Shown: positions 16,265 through 24,720 of the stretch, one piece after another
Layout of the letters: every line of letters starts with the position of its first letter
Position numbering within the stretch: the stretch's first letter is position 1
The notes under the pieces: model-generated
What the model saw: the letters and a program-made list of their open reading frames with translations, nothing else
Told to the model about the DNA's origin: nothing
Databases searched by the model: none
Translations under genes and position numbers: made by a program
Source: Candidatus Villigracilis affinis
GTDB lineage: Bacteria; Chloroflexota; Anaerolineae; Anaerolineales; Villigracilaceae
Reading direction: 5' to 3'
Assembly: GCA_016718275.1 (NCBI GenBank)
Contig: JADKEA010000011.1
Location: forward strand, 62,001 to 126,000
DNA length: 64,000 nt

Positions 16265-16612
16265 CTAGTCGAACTTTTGCTTGAGGCGTGCGCTCTTGCC
16301 AGTGCGTTCGCGCATGAAGTACAACTGTGCGCGGCGGACTTTGCCATGGCGTTCGACAACGACCTTGTCGATGCGCGGGGAGCGAAGCAGGAATGTGCGC
16401 TCAACGCCGATGCCGTTGGTGGCCATGCGGCGAACGGTGACGGAAGCGTCGTTGCCGCTCTTGCGAAGGCGGATCACGATGCCCTTGAACTCCTGAATAC
16501 GTTCGCGGTCGCCTTCCTTGATCTTGACATGAACGCTGACGGTATCACCTGGATTCATTTGCGGGATTTTTTCGTTTGGTTTGGCCTCAACGGCCTTGAT
16601 AAAGTCTGTCAT
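16265..16612 (-). CDS. rplS: 50S ribosomal protein L19
   Basis: A 115-residue bL19. MTDFIKAVEAKPNEKIPQMNPGDTVSVHVKI opens the protein, and GIVIRLRKSGNDASVTVRRMATNGIGVERTFLLRSPRIDKVVVERHGKVRRAQLYFMRERTGKSARLKQKF covers the remaining conserved core in segments. It sits at the 30S-50S interface. The start at 16612 fits bL19 and has an AAGGAAG ribosome site; a longer frame back to 16786 would run into fabF and is rejected. A TATACT box near 16666 (minus) suggests its own promoter inside the end of fabF. It is followed by a terminator. Confidence 0.96.
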   Translation of the reverse strand: MTDFIKAVEAKPNEKIPQMNPGDTVSVHVKIKEGDRERIQEFKGIVIRLRKSGNDASVTVRRMATNGIGVERTFLLRSPRIDKVVVERHGKVRRAQLYFMRERTGKSARLKQKFD

Positions 16613-16700
16613 TTTACGTTCTTCCTTACGTTTGATTGTTAGTGTCTTGAAATGCGAATGCCGAGTATAGCACGCATTTTCTGAACCTACAAGCCTATTT

Positions 16701-17939
16701 TCAATTGTATTTCCGCACTGCCAGCACCGCGTTATGACCGCCGAAGCCAAAGGCATTGCTGATCGCCAGTGAGATATTCGCCTCACGCGCCTTGTTGGGG
16801 ATGTAATCCAGGTCGCATTCGGGGTCTACGGTCTCGTAGTGGATCGTAGGAGGCAGAATGCCGTCACGGACCGCCTGCACGCAGATAATCGCCTCCAGCG
16901 CGCCTGTTGCGCCCATCATGTGCCCGGTCATGGATTTGGTGGATGAGATCGGCACCTTGTACGCCAATTCGCCGAAAGCGGCTTTGATGGCGCGGGTCTC
17001 TGCCTGGTCATTCAATAACGTACCTGTGCCGTGAGCATTGATATAGCCAACATCCTGAATATTCGCCTTCGCAGAAGACAAAGCCATCACCATCGCGGCC
17101 GCACCGCCTTCACCATGCTCATGCGGCGCGGTGACGTGGTAGGCATCGGCAGTGGCGCCGTAGCCAGCCAGCTCAGCCAGAATGGTCGCGCCGCGTGCCC
17201 TGGCATCCGCTTCACGTTCGAGGACCAACACTCCTGCCCCTTCACCCATCACCAAACCGTCACGATTTTTATCGAACGGCTGGGGCGTCATGGAATATTC
17301 ATCATTGCGGCGAGACATGGCACCCACGCGGTCAAACGCAGCCACGCCCGTGGATGTGATCGTCGCTTCCGAAGCACCAGCCAACGCGGCATCGATCATG
17401 CCGGTATGCAGCATCATCAATGCTGTGCCGATTCCATCCGCACCTGATGCACAAGCCGATGCCACAGAGAAACACGGCCCTTTAATTCCAAACTCGATCG
17501 CAGCCATACCCGCACCACCGTTTGCCATCAACATCGGAATCAGGAATGGGCTGACACGTTTGGGGCCTTCCTTGTAATTGGTCAGCGTGGCTTCCTGTAG
17601 GGAATGCAAACCGCCGATCGCCGAAGAAATAATAATGCCGATACGTCCCGCATTTTTCTCCGTCACCTGCAAACCCGATTGAGAAATGGCCTCCTTCGCC
17701 GCCGTGATCGCGAATTGCTCAAAGCGGTCGCGTCGGCGCGCCTCCTTGGCGTCCATATGATCTTCAGGTTTGAATCCTTTCACCTCTGCAGCAATATGCA
17801 CTTGCAAAGGGCTTGAATCAAACAGGGTGATCGGCCCAACACCGGAGACCCCTGCCACCATATTGCTCCAGGTTTCTTGCACATTCAAACCAAGTGGATT
17901 GACAGTCCCCATGCCTGTAATCACGATACGTTCACTCAT
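16701..17939 (-). CDS. fabF: 3-oxoacyl-ACP synthase II (first copy)
   Basis: KAS II elongates acyl-ACP with malonyl-ACP in fatty-acid synthesis. The 412-residue protein has the thiolase fold with all catalytic residues: nucleophile Cys in SVASACASGADG, and the two His in NAHGTGTLLND and KSMTGHMMGATGA. The end, NAFGFGGHNAVLAVRKY, is family-typical. It stands alone, followed on the same strand by rplS. A second, clearly related fabF lies at 30660-31901 next to fabH. Having two KAS II-like genes may separate house-keeping elongation from a specialised chain length or branched-chain role. Confidence 0.94.
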   Translation of the reverse strand: MSERIVITGMGTVNPLGLNVQETWSNMVAGVSGVGPITLFDSSPLQVHIAAEVKGFKPEDHMDAKEARRRDRFEQFAITAAKEAISQSGLQVTEKNAGRIGIIISSAIGGLHSLQEATLTNYKEGPKRVSPFLIPMLMANGGAGMAAIEFGIKGPCFSVASACASGADGIGTALMMLHTGMIDAALAGASEATITSTGVAAFDRVGAMSRRNDEYSMTPQPFDKNRDGLVMGEGAGVLVLEREADARARGATILAELAGYGATADAYHVTAPHEHGEGGAAAMVMALSSAKANIQDVGYINAHGTGTLLNDQAETRAIKAAFGELAYKVPISSTKSMTGHMMGATGALEAIICVQAVRDGILPPTIHYETVDPECDLDYIPNKAREANISLAISNAFGFGGHNAVLAVRKYN

Positions 17940-18076
17940 TCTTCCTCCAGATAAGTTGACATCATAAAATTCCAGTTGACTGGCTTCATATAAAACCCCA
18001 AAATCTCATATCCGTCACGCGGATGTGGAACCGCTTCCCACCCCGCTCAAGCCTGATTCTGCTTCAAAGACATTTT

Positions 18077-18631
18077 CTACCCGAGGCTTTTCCTCGCACG
18101 CCATTCGCGCTGAAGCATCCCGTAGACGTACTCGCTTGCATAATCATCCCCCATGGGATAACTCTCCACGAAATGTGCCTCACGGCGAAAGCCGACCTTC
18201 TCCAACGTACGCCAGGAACCTGCATTTTCCGTGTCACAATCTGCTGAAATCCGATGCAAACCGAGTTCATCGAAGAGAAATCCAAGCACGGCAGTGATGG
18301 CTTCCGTGGCGTATCCCTTACGCCAGTGAATGGGAGCAAGGGTGAATCCGATGACAGCCTGACGGGCATCTTCCCGCTTAATGCGGATACCGATATCACC
18401 GACCATTTCACCAGTCTCCCTGAGTTCGAGCGCCAATTGCATCCAGTGCCCCACGTGCGGAAGTTCAACATCCCGCATTTCATCGACCAATTGCACCGCC
18501 AACTCCCGCGGATATGGGATCTTCCAACCCTGATATTTGGCTACCTCGGGGATGTTGCGATATACAAGAAAGGACTCAATATCTGAGTCCTTGAAATTTC
18601 GAATGATCAATCTCGGTGAATTCAAAAGCAT
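18077..18631 (-). CDS. GNAT N-acetyltransferase, RimJ/RimL-like
   Basis: A 184-residue protein with the Acetyltransf_3 plan: N-terminal SPRLIIRNFKDSDIESFLVYRN, then WMQLALELRETGEMVGDIGIRI, and the acetyl-CoA-binding turn HWRKGYATEAITAVLGFLFDELGLHRISADCDTENAGSWRTLEKVGF in segments. Members acetylate ribosomal-protein N termini, aminoglycosides or small metabolites; the substrate cannot be told from sequence. Its start is 1 bp from the stop of the upstream moaE, so it probably belongs to the moa transcript. Confidence 0.85.
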   Translation of the reverse strand: MLLNSPRLIIRNFKDSDIESFLVYRNIPEVAKYQGWKIPYPRELAVQLVDEMRDVELPHVGHWMQLALELRETGEMVGDIGIRIKREDARQAVIGFTLAPIHWRKGYATEAITAVLGFLFDELGLHRISADCDTENAGSWRTLEKVGFRREAHFVESYPMGDDYASEYVYGMLQREWRARKSLG

Positions 18632-18632
18632 A

Positions 18633-19100
18633 TTACTCTCCAGGTTTTGGAATGTAATCCCCTTCCACCCATTCCTCCCCGCTTGGGCCGACTTCCTTCT
18701 TCCAAACAGGGACGATCTCCTTCAGGCGGTCAATTCCGTAACGTGCCGCATCGAACACGCCCGTATCACGGTGAGCGGCTGTGCAGGCGATCAACACGGT
18801 CGGTGTCTTTGGGTACAACTTGCCAATACGCTGAACGATGGCAACGCCTTCAACAACAGGCCACTTCTCGCGGATCTCATCTGCCACCTGTTTCATTTTG
18901 GCTTCCGCCATGGGGATATATGACTCATACTCCAGATATTCGGTTTCATGCGCATCGCCGCGTGTGGTCACACCGCGGACCATGCCCGTAAAGATCGCCG
19001 CAGCGCCTGTACTAGTGAGCGTGATCTTCGCAAGCAGATCGTTCAAGTCAATTTCAGATTCGGTGATGGAATAGAAGGTTGGAAGGTTGGAAGGTTGCAT
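18633..19100 (-). CDS. moaE: Molybdopterin synthase catalytic subunit
   Basis: MoaE, with MoaD, inserts the dithiolene sulfurs into precursor Z to give molybdopterin. The 155-residue protein has the motifs GAAAIFTGMVRG, YLEYESYIPMAEAKMKQVADEI, the HRDTGVFDAARYGIDRLK helix and VPVWKKE near the C terminus, with the conserved Lys residues. It is downstream of moaD by 9 bp and followed by the acetyltransferase gene. Confidence 0.94.
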   Translation of the reverse strand: MQPSNLPTFYSITESEIDLNDLLAKITLTSTGAAAIFTGMVRGVTTRGDAHETEYLEYESYIPMAEAKMKQVADEIREKWPVVEGVAIVQRIGKLYPKTPTVLIACTAAHRDTGVFDAARYGIDRLKEIVPVWKKEVGPSGEEWVEGDYIPKPGE

Positions 19101-19109
19101 ATTGAAAGT

Positions 19110-19358
19110 TTATCCACCGGAGACAGGGGGAAACATGCCGATCTCGGCATTCGGCGGGACAACCGCTTCGTCAAAGGCATATTCCCGATTGATGGTGATC
19201 AACACAGACTGCATGGATTGCTTCAAGTTCGGATAATCCGCAGACAGCTTATCTTTAAGACCCTGAATAGTCAGATCAGTAGGAATATCCATTTCAAGGG
19301 ATTTCACTCCTGCGCGATCGCGAATGGTGGCGAAAAATAATAATTTTATGTGATTCAT
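19110..19358 (-). CDS. moaD: Molybdopterin synthase sulfur carrier subunit
   Basis: An 82-residue ubiquitin-fold protein that starts IKLLFFATIRDRAG and ends PPVSGG. The terminal Gly-Gly is adenylated and thiocarboxylated to deliver sulfur to MoaE. Length and ends are as expected. The gene begins 1 bp after the stop of the upstream cupin gene, so it is in the moaC-cupin-moaD-moaE transcript. Confidence 0.93.
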   Translation of the reverse strand: MNHIKLLFFATIRDRAGVKSLEMDIPTDLTIQGLKDKLSADYPNLKQSMQSVLITINREYAFDEAVVPPNAEIGMFPPVSGG

Positions 19359-19359
19359 T

Positions 19360-19725
19360 TTATATCCAGACGTTATTGGGTGCGGTGAGTTGGTCTTTCA
19401 CATCACCAGTATTAACTGTACCCGCAGGTTCAATGAGCAAAATATGACACTCGTCTTCGGCAACAGGCTTATGCTCCACGCCTTTGGGCACGACGAACAT
19501 CTCGCCTTCATTTAGAGAAACCTTGCCATCGCGAAAGAAAATATCCAAATGCCCTTTGACGACAATGAACACCTCATCGGTTTCAGGGTGGTCATGCCAG
19601 ACAAATTCTCCCTGCACCTTTGCCAGCTTGAGATGATAATCATTCAACTGGGCAACGATCTTCGGTGACCAGTGCTCGGAAAATTTGGAAAGTTTTTCCT
19701 GCAAGTTGACGGAGGTATATTCCAT
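19360..19725 (-). CDS. Single-domain cupin protein
   Basis: A 121-residue beta-barrel protein with cupin motif 1 around FVWHDHPETDEVFIVVKGHLDIFF (His, His, Glu ligands) and motif 2 around GEMFVVPKGVEHKPVAEDECHILLIEP (His). A metal-binding cupin of unknown substrate. It is packed between moaC and moaD with 2 bp and 1 bp gaps, so it is expressed with the molybdopterin genes, but I know of no established role for a cupin in that pathway. Its place may be incidental. Confidence 0.85.
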   Translation of the reverse strand: MEYTSVNLQEKLSKFSEHWSPKIVAQLNDYHLKLAKVQGEFVWHDHPETDEVFIVVKGHLDIFFRDGKVSLNEGEMFVVPKGVEHKPVAEDECHILLIEPAGTVNTGDVKDQLTAPNNVWI

Positions 19726-19727
19726 AA

Positions 19728-20204
19728 TTATTCGTTCACCACGTCACCGCTTTGACCGCCATGCTTCTCCACGAGGCGGATATTTTGAATGCGCATGGTC
19801 TTTTCGGCGGCTTTTGCCATATCGTACACCGTCAACGCGGCGACAGATACAGCGGTGAGTGCTTCCATTTCCACGCCCGTTTTGCCTGTGGTCTTGGCAG
19901 TGGCAGTGATGACCACACCCGGCAGGGATTCGTCGAGGGCGAGGTCTACATCCACTTTCGAAAGGAAGAGCGGATGACATAACGGGATCAGTTCCGAGGT
20001 CCGTTTTGATGCGCTGATTCCTGCGATCTGGGCCACGGTCAGCACATCCCCTTTTTTGACCTGCCCACTGCGGATCAGTTCAAACGTCTCTTTTTTCATG
20101 TGGATCTCGCCGCGGGCGATGGCGATGCGTTCCGTATCGGGCTTTGCACCCACATCCACCATGTGTGCGCGGCCTTGTTCATCGAGATGGGTCAACTTGG
20201 ACAT
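19728..20204 (-). CDS. moaC: Cyclic pyranopterin monophosphate synthase
   Basis: MoaC acts after MoaA to form cyclic pyranopterin monophosphate in molybdenum-cofactor synthesis. The protein (158 residues from 20204) has MVDVGAKPDTERIAIARGEI, KKGDVLTVAQIAGISASKRTSELIPLCHPL, and KTGVEMEALTAVSVAALTVYDMAK, all family hallmarks. Met at 20204 (SKLTHLDEQGRAHMVDVG) is chosen over 20240, which would overlap scpA. A minus-strand TATAAT ends 7 nt before this start, so the message is probably leaderless. moaA is not in the window; mog is at 34377. Confidence 0.94.
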   Translation of the reverse strand: MSKLTHLDEQGRAHMVDVGAKPDTERIAIARGEIHMKKETFELIRSGQVKKGDVLTVAQIAGISASKRTSELIPLCHPLFLSKVDVDLALDESLPGVVITATAKTTGKTGVEMEALTAVSVAALTVYDMAKAAEKTMRIQNIRLVEKHGGQSGDVVNE

Positions 20205-20211
20205 GGGCAGG

Positions 20212-20229
20212 ATTATACACTGGTATAAT
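20212..20229. promoter_or_regulatory. Face-to-face -10 boxes of moaC and scpA
   Basis: ATTATACACTGGTATAAT holds a minus-strand TATAAT (20217 to 20212) for moaC and a plus-strand TATAAT (20224-20229) for scpA, 6 bp apart. Start codons follow after 7 and 9 nt. Each -35 region would overlap the other gene's start codon. Confidence 0.65.
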
Positions 20230-20238
20230 TTGCGCGCC

Positions 20239-21013
20239 ATGGAAAACCTGTTAGGACATCAAATCAGCGGATATAAGGTGCAAACCCCTGTTTACGAGGG
20301 GCCGCTGGATCTTTTGCTCAGCCTGATCGAACGCGCCGAATTAAATATCACCGCCATTTCGCTTGCTTCGGTAACGGATCAGTATTTATCGTACCTGCAC
20401 GGGCTGGAACAAATGAAGCCCGATGAAATTTCATCGTTCCTTGTGATCGCCGCAAAGCTGGTGCAGATCAAATCTGAGGCGCTTCTGCCGCGCCCGATCG
20501 AACGCGAACCCTGGCGAAGAAGATCCCGGCGTGGAGCTGGTGGAATTATTGATCTTGTACAAACGCTACAAGGAAATCGCGGGCTGGCTTTCTGAGCGAC
20601 AGGAAAATAATTTACGCACACATTTGCGCGTTGCCCCGCCGCCCAAGGTGGAAGCGAAGCTCGATCTTTCGAATCTAACCCTTGAAGGGTTACTCGCCGC
20701 CGCCGAATCTGCTTTTACCAAAGGACGCAAGAAGGAAGCATTGGGTACGGTCATCACCGCGCCGCGTGTGACCATCCGCGAAAAAATCGACTTCATCACG
20801 AAGACCATGAAAAATATCCAGCGCATGTCGTTCAGCGGATTGATCACAGACAAGGCCACCCGCGTGGAAATTGTGGTGACATTCCTTGCCCTGCTGGAGT
20901 TGGTCAAGCGTTTTCGCGTAACAGCGAAACAAGATGTGCTGTTCGGCGACATCGAATTCGAACGCAGTGAAGATTGGAAAGATGACGAGGAGATCGAGAT
21001 CGAGTTTGAGTAA
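20239..21013 (+). pseudogene. scpA: Segregation and condensation protein A, one frame break
   Basis: ScpA is the kleisin subunit of the bacterial Smc-ScpAB condensin. The N-terminal part has YEGPLDLLLSLIERAELNITAISLASVTDQYLSYL and SSFLVIAAKLVQIKSEALLPR. The C-terminal part has ELVELLILYKRYKEIAGWL and the final winged-helix end (VVTFLALLELVKRFRVTAKQ, FGDIEF). The two parts join near 20508: removing one C from the CCC of GAACCCTGG restores REPGEEDPGVELVELL. The corrected length is about 257 residues, normal. A one-base homopolymer difference points to sequence error. The ATG follows a TATAAT by 9 nt (leaderless). scpB is not adjacent. Confidence 0.9.
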
Positions 21014-21048
21014 GGGGAAGAACAGTGATCGGTTAAGAAGTAATCAGT

Positions 21049-21083
21049 AACGGGCGAGGCAGTTTGCCTCGCCCGTTTTTTTC
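21049..21083 (+). terminator. Intrinsic terminator after scpA
   Basis: ACGGGCGAGGCA (21050-21061) pairs with TGCCTCGCCCGT (21065-21076), followed by seven T. It separates scpA from the convergent amine oxidase gene. Confidence 0.92.
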
Positions 21084-21099
21084 TCAATCGAATATCGCC

Positions 21100-22530
21100 T
21101 TAAATTTCCTCCGCCGCCGCAATACCTGATAGGTAAGCGCCATGTACAGTGGCAGGATATTCGCGTGAAGTGGCTTCCCCGGCAAAATACAACACATCAT
21201 CCACAGGTTCGAACAAAGCGTCATAATCCTCCCCGCTGGCAAACGGCGGGATGTGCGAATACGAGCCGAATGCAAGCGGGTCCCTGCCCCAGCGCGTAAT
21301 AAGGTAACCATCAGGCTCGGGGATCGATTCACCATAGATCACGCGCAAGGTTTTCATCGCACCTGCGATGATCGCATCATCCGAAAGCTCTTCAATGGCA
21401 TAACCTTTCGCACCCCCATGAAACGCCATCAACACAGGTTCGTTGATATACGGCACGAAATTCAGCCAGTCACACCACTCCCCCGTTTCCTCGCCCAGGT
21501 AGGAAATCCCCTCGAATTCCTCATCCCAAAACACTTCGGAAAATTTCAAATAGACTTTATTGAGCACACCCATATCGAGGCGATCAATTGCAGATTGCTT
21601 GGATTCAGGAAGCGGCGGATCAAACTTCACTGCGGCCTGTTTCAACACCCCAAGCGGAAACGTGACGATAGCCTTTTCCCCGCTAAATGTACCCGACGAA
21701 GTCTCCACATCCACACCATCTGCGCCATAGGAAATGTGCGTTACTTTCACGCCGAGACGAATATCCAACCCTTTGGCGAGGCCATCGGTGATCTGGTTGT
21801 ATCCCTGTGGAAAAACAACATCATCGCCGCCGAATTCTTCATCTTGATCCCATTCCCACAGGGAGAGATTATCGGGGTCAGCACCCAATTCCAAGGCGAA
21901 TTGTCCTTGAATATAGAAATCCAATCTATGCAGCTCTTCAGTAGACAGATCCATCTGCGAGATAACTTCGTCAAATGCCTGTTGAAGCGGCATATCGGTA
22001 TCGGTGTCATCCTGCATTTGCGCCACTTCACCATAAATGGATTCGAACAGGTCTTCGACTTCCTTGTAATCATCTTCTGAAAGTTCGCGGCCGTCGAAGT
22101 CGTATAGAATGCCGTTATCATAATCCGTCACGACGGTTTCAACGCCAAATTGTTTTGCCAATGCGGTGATCGGATTTCCCTTCACGCCATGGATCCAGGA
22201 TGCGCCGAGGTCGAGCGGCAAGCCAAGGGAAGTATCTGTCCACATGCGGCCACCGATGCGATTACGGGCTTCGAGAAGGATGACGCTGACACCTTTGTCC
22301 GCCAATGTGCGGGCGGCGGCAAGCCCTGAGATTCCTGCGCCGAGAACAAGCACTTCCGCCTCACGCGAAGCGGAATCCACTTGAGGCTGGGGAATATCGG
22401 TTGGAAGAGAATCAGGCTCGGGCGCGGTGGGAGGCGCGGTTTGTATCGCCCCACAAGATAAGGCAATCGCAGTCGCTGTTCCGATGGATGCGATTTTCAG
22501 GAAGTCACGTCGGTTGAATTTCTTTTTCAT
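21100..22530 (-). CDS. Flavin amine oxidase, Tat-exported
   Basis: A 476-residue FAD-dependent oxidoreductase of the monoamine/polyamine oxidase family. The N terminus carries a twin-arginine signal (KKKFNRRDFLKIASIG) with a lipobox-like ALSCG, so it is probably exported folded and may be lipid-anchored. The dinucleotide-binding motif is EVLVLGAGISGLAAARTLADKGVSVILLEARNRIGGRMW in segments, and the C-terminal FAD motif is VLYFAGEATSREYPATVHGAYLSG. The substrate amine is unknown. The start at 22530 has a GGGAG ribosome site. tatA is in this window (29303). The upstream vanZ gene overlaps its 5' end by 26 bp. Confidence 0.9.
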   Translation of the reverse strand: MKKKFNRRDFLKIASIGTATAIALSCGAIQTAPPTAPEPDSLPTDIPQPQVDSASREAEVLVLGAGISGLAAARTLADKGVSVILLEARNRIGGRMWTDTSLGLPLDLGASWIHGVKGNPITALAKQFGVETVVTDYDNGILYDFDGRELSEDDYKEVEDLFESIYGEVAQMQDDTDTDMPLQQAFDEVISQMDLSTEELHRLDFYIQGQFALELGADPDNLSLWEWDQDEEFGGDDVVFPQGYNQITDGLAKGLDIRLGVKVTHISYGADGVDVETSSGTFSGEKAIVTFPLGVLKQAAVKFDPPLPESKQSAIDRLDMGVLNKVYLKFSEVFWDEEFEGISYLGEETGEWCDWLNFVPYINEPVLMAFHGGAKGYAIEELSDDAIIAGAMKTLRVIYGESIPEPDGYLITRWGRDPLAFGSYSHIPPFASGEDYDALFEPVDDVLYFAGEATSREYPATVHGAYLSGIAAAEEI

Positions 22531-22909
22531 GGTATCTCCCAATCAGTTTGTGGCCGCTCGACCACCGATAATGGATAAAAAGCGTGATCATTGCGCCAAG
22601 GTTATCAAATACAAGCACATCTGTCACCGCCGCATGTCTGCCAGCTACAAACGATTGGTGAAACTCATCAGTGGCCGAATATAGAAGGGCGAGCAGCCAT
22701 GCCAGTTTGTAATTTCGCTTCGGAAGCGCGTGCAAATAAGAAAGCCCAAGCAAGCCATACCCAACGGCGTGAGCGCTTTTTTTGATGAAATAATCCCACC
22801 CGCCATAGTTGGGAAGCTCGTGGCTCGCACGAGAAGAAAATGCAAAGATGGAAAGCATCATCGCGAGAGCGGGAAGCCATCGCGGTACAATTGCAGACAG
22901 TTTTTTCAT
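22505..22909 (-). CDS. VanZ-like membrane protein
   Basis: A small membrane protein of 134 residues with about four hydrophobic segments and the VanZ-family signature LLYSATDEFHQSFVAGRHAAVTDVLVFDNLGA. VanZ gives low-level teicoplanin resistance in enterococci; most homologues have no known role. The start at 22909 (MKKLSAIVPRW) is chosen because the longer frame to 22972 would run across the divergent pabB start. It overlaps the amine oxidase gene by 26 bp. Confidence 0.82.
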   Translation of the reverse strand: MKKLSAIVPRWLPALAMMLSIFAFSSRASHELPNYGGWDYFIKKSAHAVGYGLLGLSYLHALPKRNYKLAWLLALLYSATDEFHQSFVAGRHAAVTDVLVFDNLGAMITLFIHYRWSSGHKLIGRYHEKEIQPT

Positions 22910-22921
22910 GTTGAGGCGACC

Positions 22922-24625
22922 TTGATCAAAAGAGATGAAATCATTCTGAGGAATGGCGGCGAGTGGCTGCATTTTTCAGAACCACATCGCGTGATAAGCA
23001 CGGACAAAATTTGGAATGTAGGCGAGACTTTACTGGAGATTGAAAGACTTGTCAACGAAAATCAATGGCATGCGGCTGGGTTTGTCAGCTATGAAGCCGC
23101 GCCTGCATTTGACAATGCCCTGCACGTCGTTGAAACGGATGGATTTCCACTGCTGTGGTTTGGGTTGTACGATCTGCCCAGAACCGTGCAATTGCCCGCC
23201 CCTGCAAAAGATTTTACCGAGCTAAAGTGGAATCCGACCACCGAACGGGGTGTGTACAATGCAGCCATTGAAAAAGTAAAGGATCACATCGCATCAGGAA
23301 AGACTTACCAAGTCAATTACACCATGCGCCTGCAAGCAGACTTTTCCGAAGATGCATGGGATTTCTTTTTGTTCATGGCACAAACGCAAAATAAATATGC
23401 GGCTTATATTGACACAGGCAGGCACGTCATTTGCTCGGCATCACCCGAGTTATTTTTCGACCTCGACGGCGAAACGCTGACAGGCCGCCCCATGAAAGGG
23501 ACGGTCAAACGCGGGCGCACGACTCAGGAAGATGAGGAACTGGCAGATTGGCTGCACCATTCGATCAAGAACCGCGCCGAAAACGTAATGATCGTGGACA
23601 TGATCCGCAATGACTTCGGGCGAATCGCCGAAATCGGAAGTGTGCACGTGCCCGAATTATTCACGGTGGAGAAATATCCCACACTCCTGCAAATGACATC
23701 CACCGTCAAAGCGAAGACGAAAGCATCGCTGGCCGAATTGTTCGCTGCGCTTTTTCCCTGCGCATCCATCACGGGCGCGCCGAAGGTCAGCACCATGAAT
23801 ATTATTTCGGAGCTTGAAACCACACCGCGCAAGATCTACACGGGCAGCATCGGGCACATCGCACCCAATCGCAAGGCGCGGTTCAATGTTGCCATCCGCA
23901 CGGCGTTGATCGACAGGGAGCAAAACAAGGCAGAATATGGCGTGGGCGGCGGCATCGTCTGGGATTCGACGAGCGCCGATGAATACAGCGAAGCCCTGCT
24001 GAAAGCCCAAGTACTGACCCAGCGCCCGCAAAGTTTTTCACTGCTCGAAACCCTGCTGTGGACGCCAGAAGAGGGTTACTTCCTGCTCGAAAAGCACCTC
24101 GCGCGCGTAGCTGATTCGGCGGAGTATTTTGGCTTTGAATTTTCAACAAATAAACTGGAAACACATCTTGCCCAAATCGCCAGCGGATTTACATCCCCAC
24201 AGAGAATCCGAGTTTTGGTAAACCGCTCGGGCGAAATCAGCGTGGAAGCGAAGGATTACCATCCGCAGATAAGAGCGTTCAAAGCCCAGCTTGCGAAAAA
24301 ACCGATGGACTCTCACAACATCTTCCTTTTTCATAAAACGACAAAAAGAGAAATGTATCCCTCCCCCGTTCTCGACGATATCCTTCTCTACAACGAAAAA
24401 GACGAACTGACCGAATTCACCATCGGCAATCTCGTCGTTGAAATGGATGGTCAACTGTTCACGCCGCCGATCTCCTGCGGCCTTCTGGCAGGCACATTTC
24501 GCGCTCACCTACTTGAAACAGGAAAAATCAGCGAGCGGATCATTCTCAAAAGCGAACTGCCTGAATGCACGAAAGTATTTCTCGTCAATTCTGTACGGGG
24601 ATGGGTGGGTGTGGAGATGGAATGA
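22922..24625 (+). CDS. pabB: Aminodeoxychorismate synthase / aminodeoxychorismate lyase fusion (PabB-PabC)
   Basis: A fused enzyme of about 567 residues for p-aminobenzoate, a folate precursor. The N-terminal half is the chorismate-binding domain: SGKTYQVNYTMRL, CSASPELFF, GRPMKGTVKRGRT (the Lys of the PIKGT-type motif distinguishes PabB from anthranilate synthase), RAENVMIVDMIRNDFGRI, SITGAPKVSTM and YGVGGGIVWDS. The C-terminal part, from about residue 370 (SFSLLETLLW), is the PLP-dependent class IV aminotransferase (PabC) with FTIGNLVVE and the CGLLAGTFR motif. The start is taken as TTG 22922, preceded by GAGG; an open frame to 22730 overlaps vanZ. The glutaminase PabA is not nearby. Confidence 0.9.
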   Translation: MIKRDEIILRNGGEWLHFSEPHRVISTDKIWNVGETLLEIERLVNENQWHAAGFVSYEAAPAFDNALHVVETDGFPLLWFGLYDLPRTVQLPAPAKDFTELKWNPTTERGVYNAAIEKVKDHIASGKTYQVNYTMRLQADFSEDAWDFFLFMAQTQNKYAAYIDTGRHVICSASPELFFDLDGETLTGRPMKGTVKRGRTTQEDEELADWLHHSIKNRAENVMIVDMIRNDFGRIAEIGSVHVPELFTVEKYPTLLQMTSTVKAKTKASLAELFAALFPCASITGAPKVSTMNIISELETTPRKIYTGSIGHIAPNRKARFNVAIRTALIDREQNKAEYGVGGGIVWDSTSADEYSEALLKAQVLTQRPQSFSLLETLLWTPEEGYFLLEKHLARVADSAEYFGFEFSTNKLETHLAQIASGFTSPQRIRVLVNRSGEISVEAKDYHPQIRAFKAQLAKKPMDSHNIFLFHKTTKREMYPSPVLDDILLYNEKDELTEFTIGNLVVEMDGQLFTPPISCGLLAGTFRAHLLETGKISERIILKSELPECTKVFLVNSVRGWVGVEME

Positions 24626-24673
24626 TAACGAATCCAAATCTTGTTGCCGCGAATTAATTTTTTACAGGAAACA

Positions 24674-24711
24674 AAAAGAGTCGACATCTTTTTCCAGATG
24701 CCGACTCTTTT
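24674..24711. terminator. Bidirectional terminator between pabB and lipoprotein gene
   Basis: AAAAGAGTCG-A-CATCT pairs with AGATG-C-CGACTCTTTT, with an A run on the left and T run on the right. It can terminate both convergent genes. Confidence 0.85.
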
Positions 24712-24720
24712 CAATATCAA

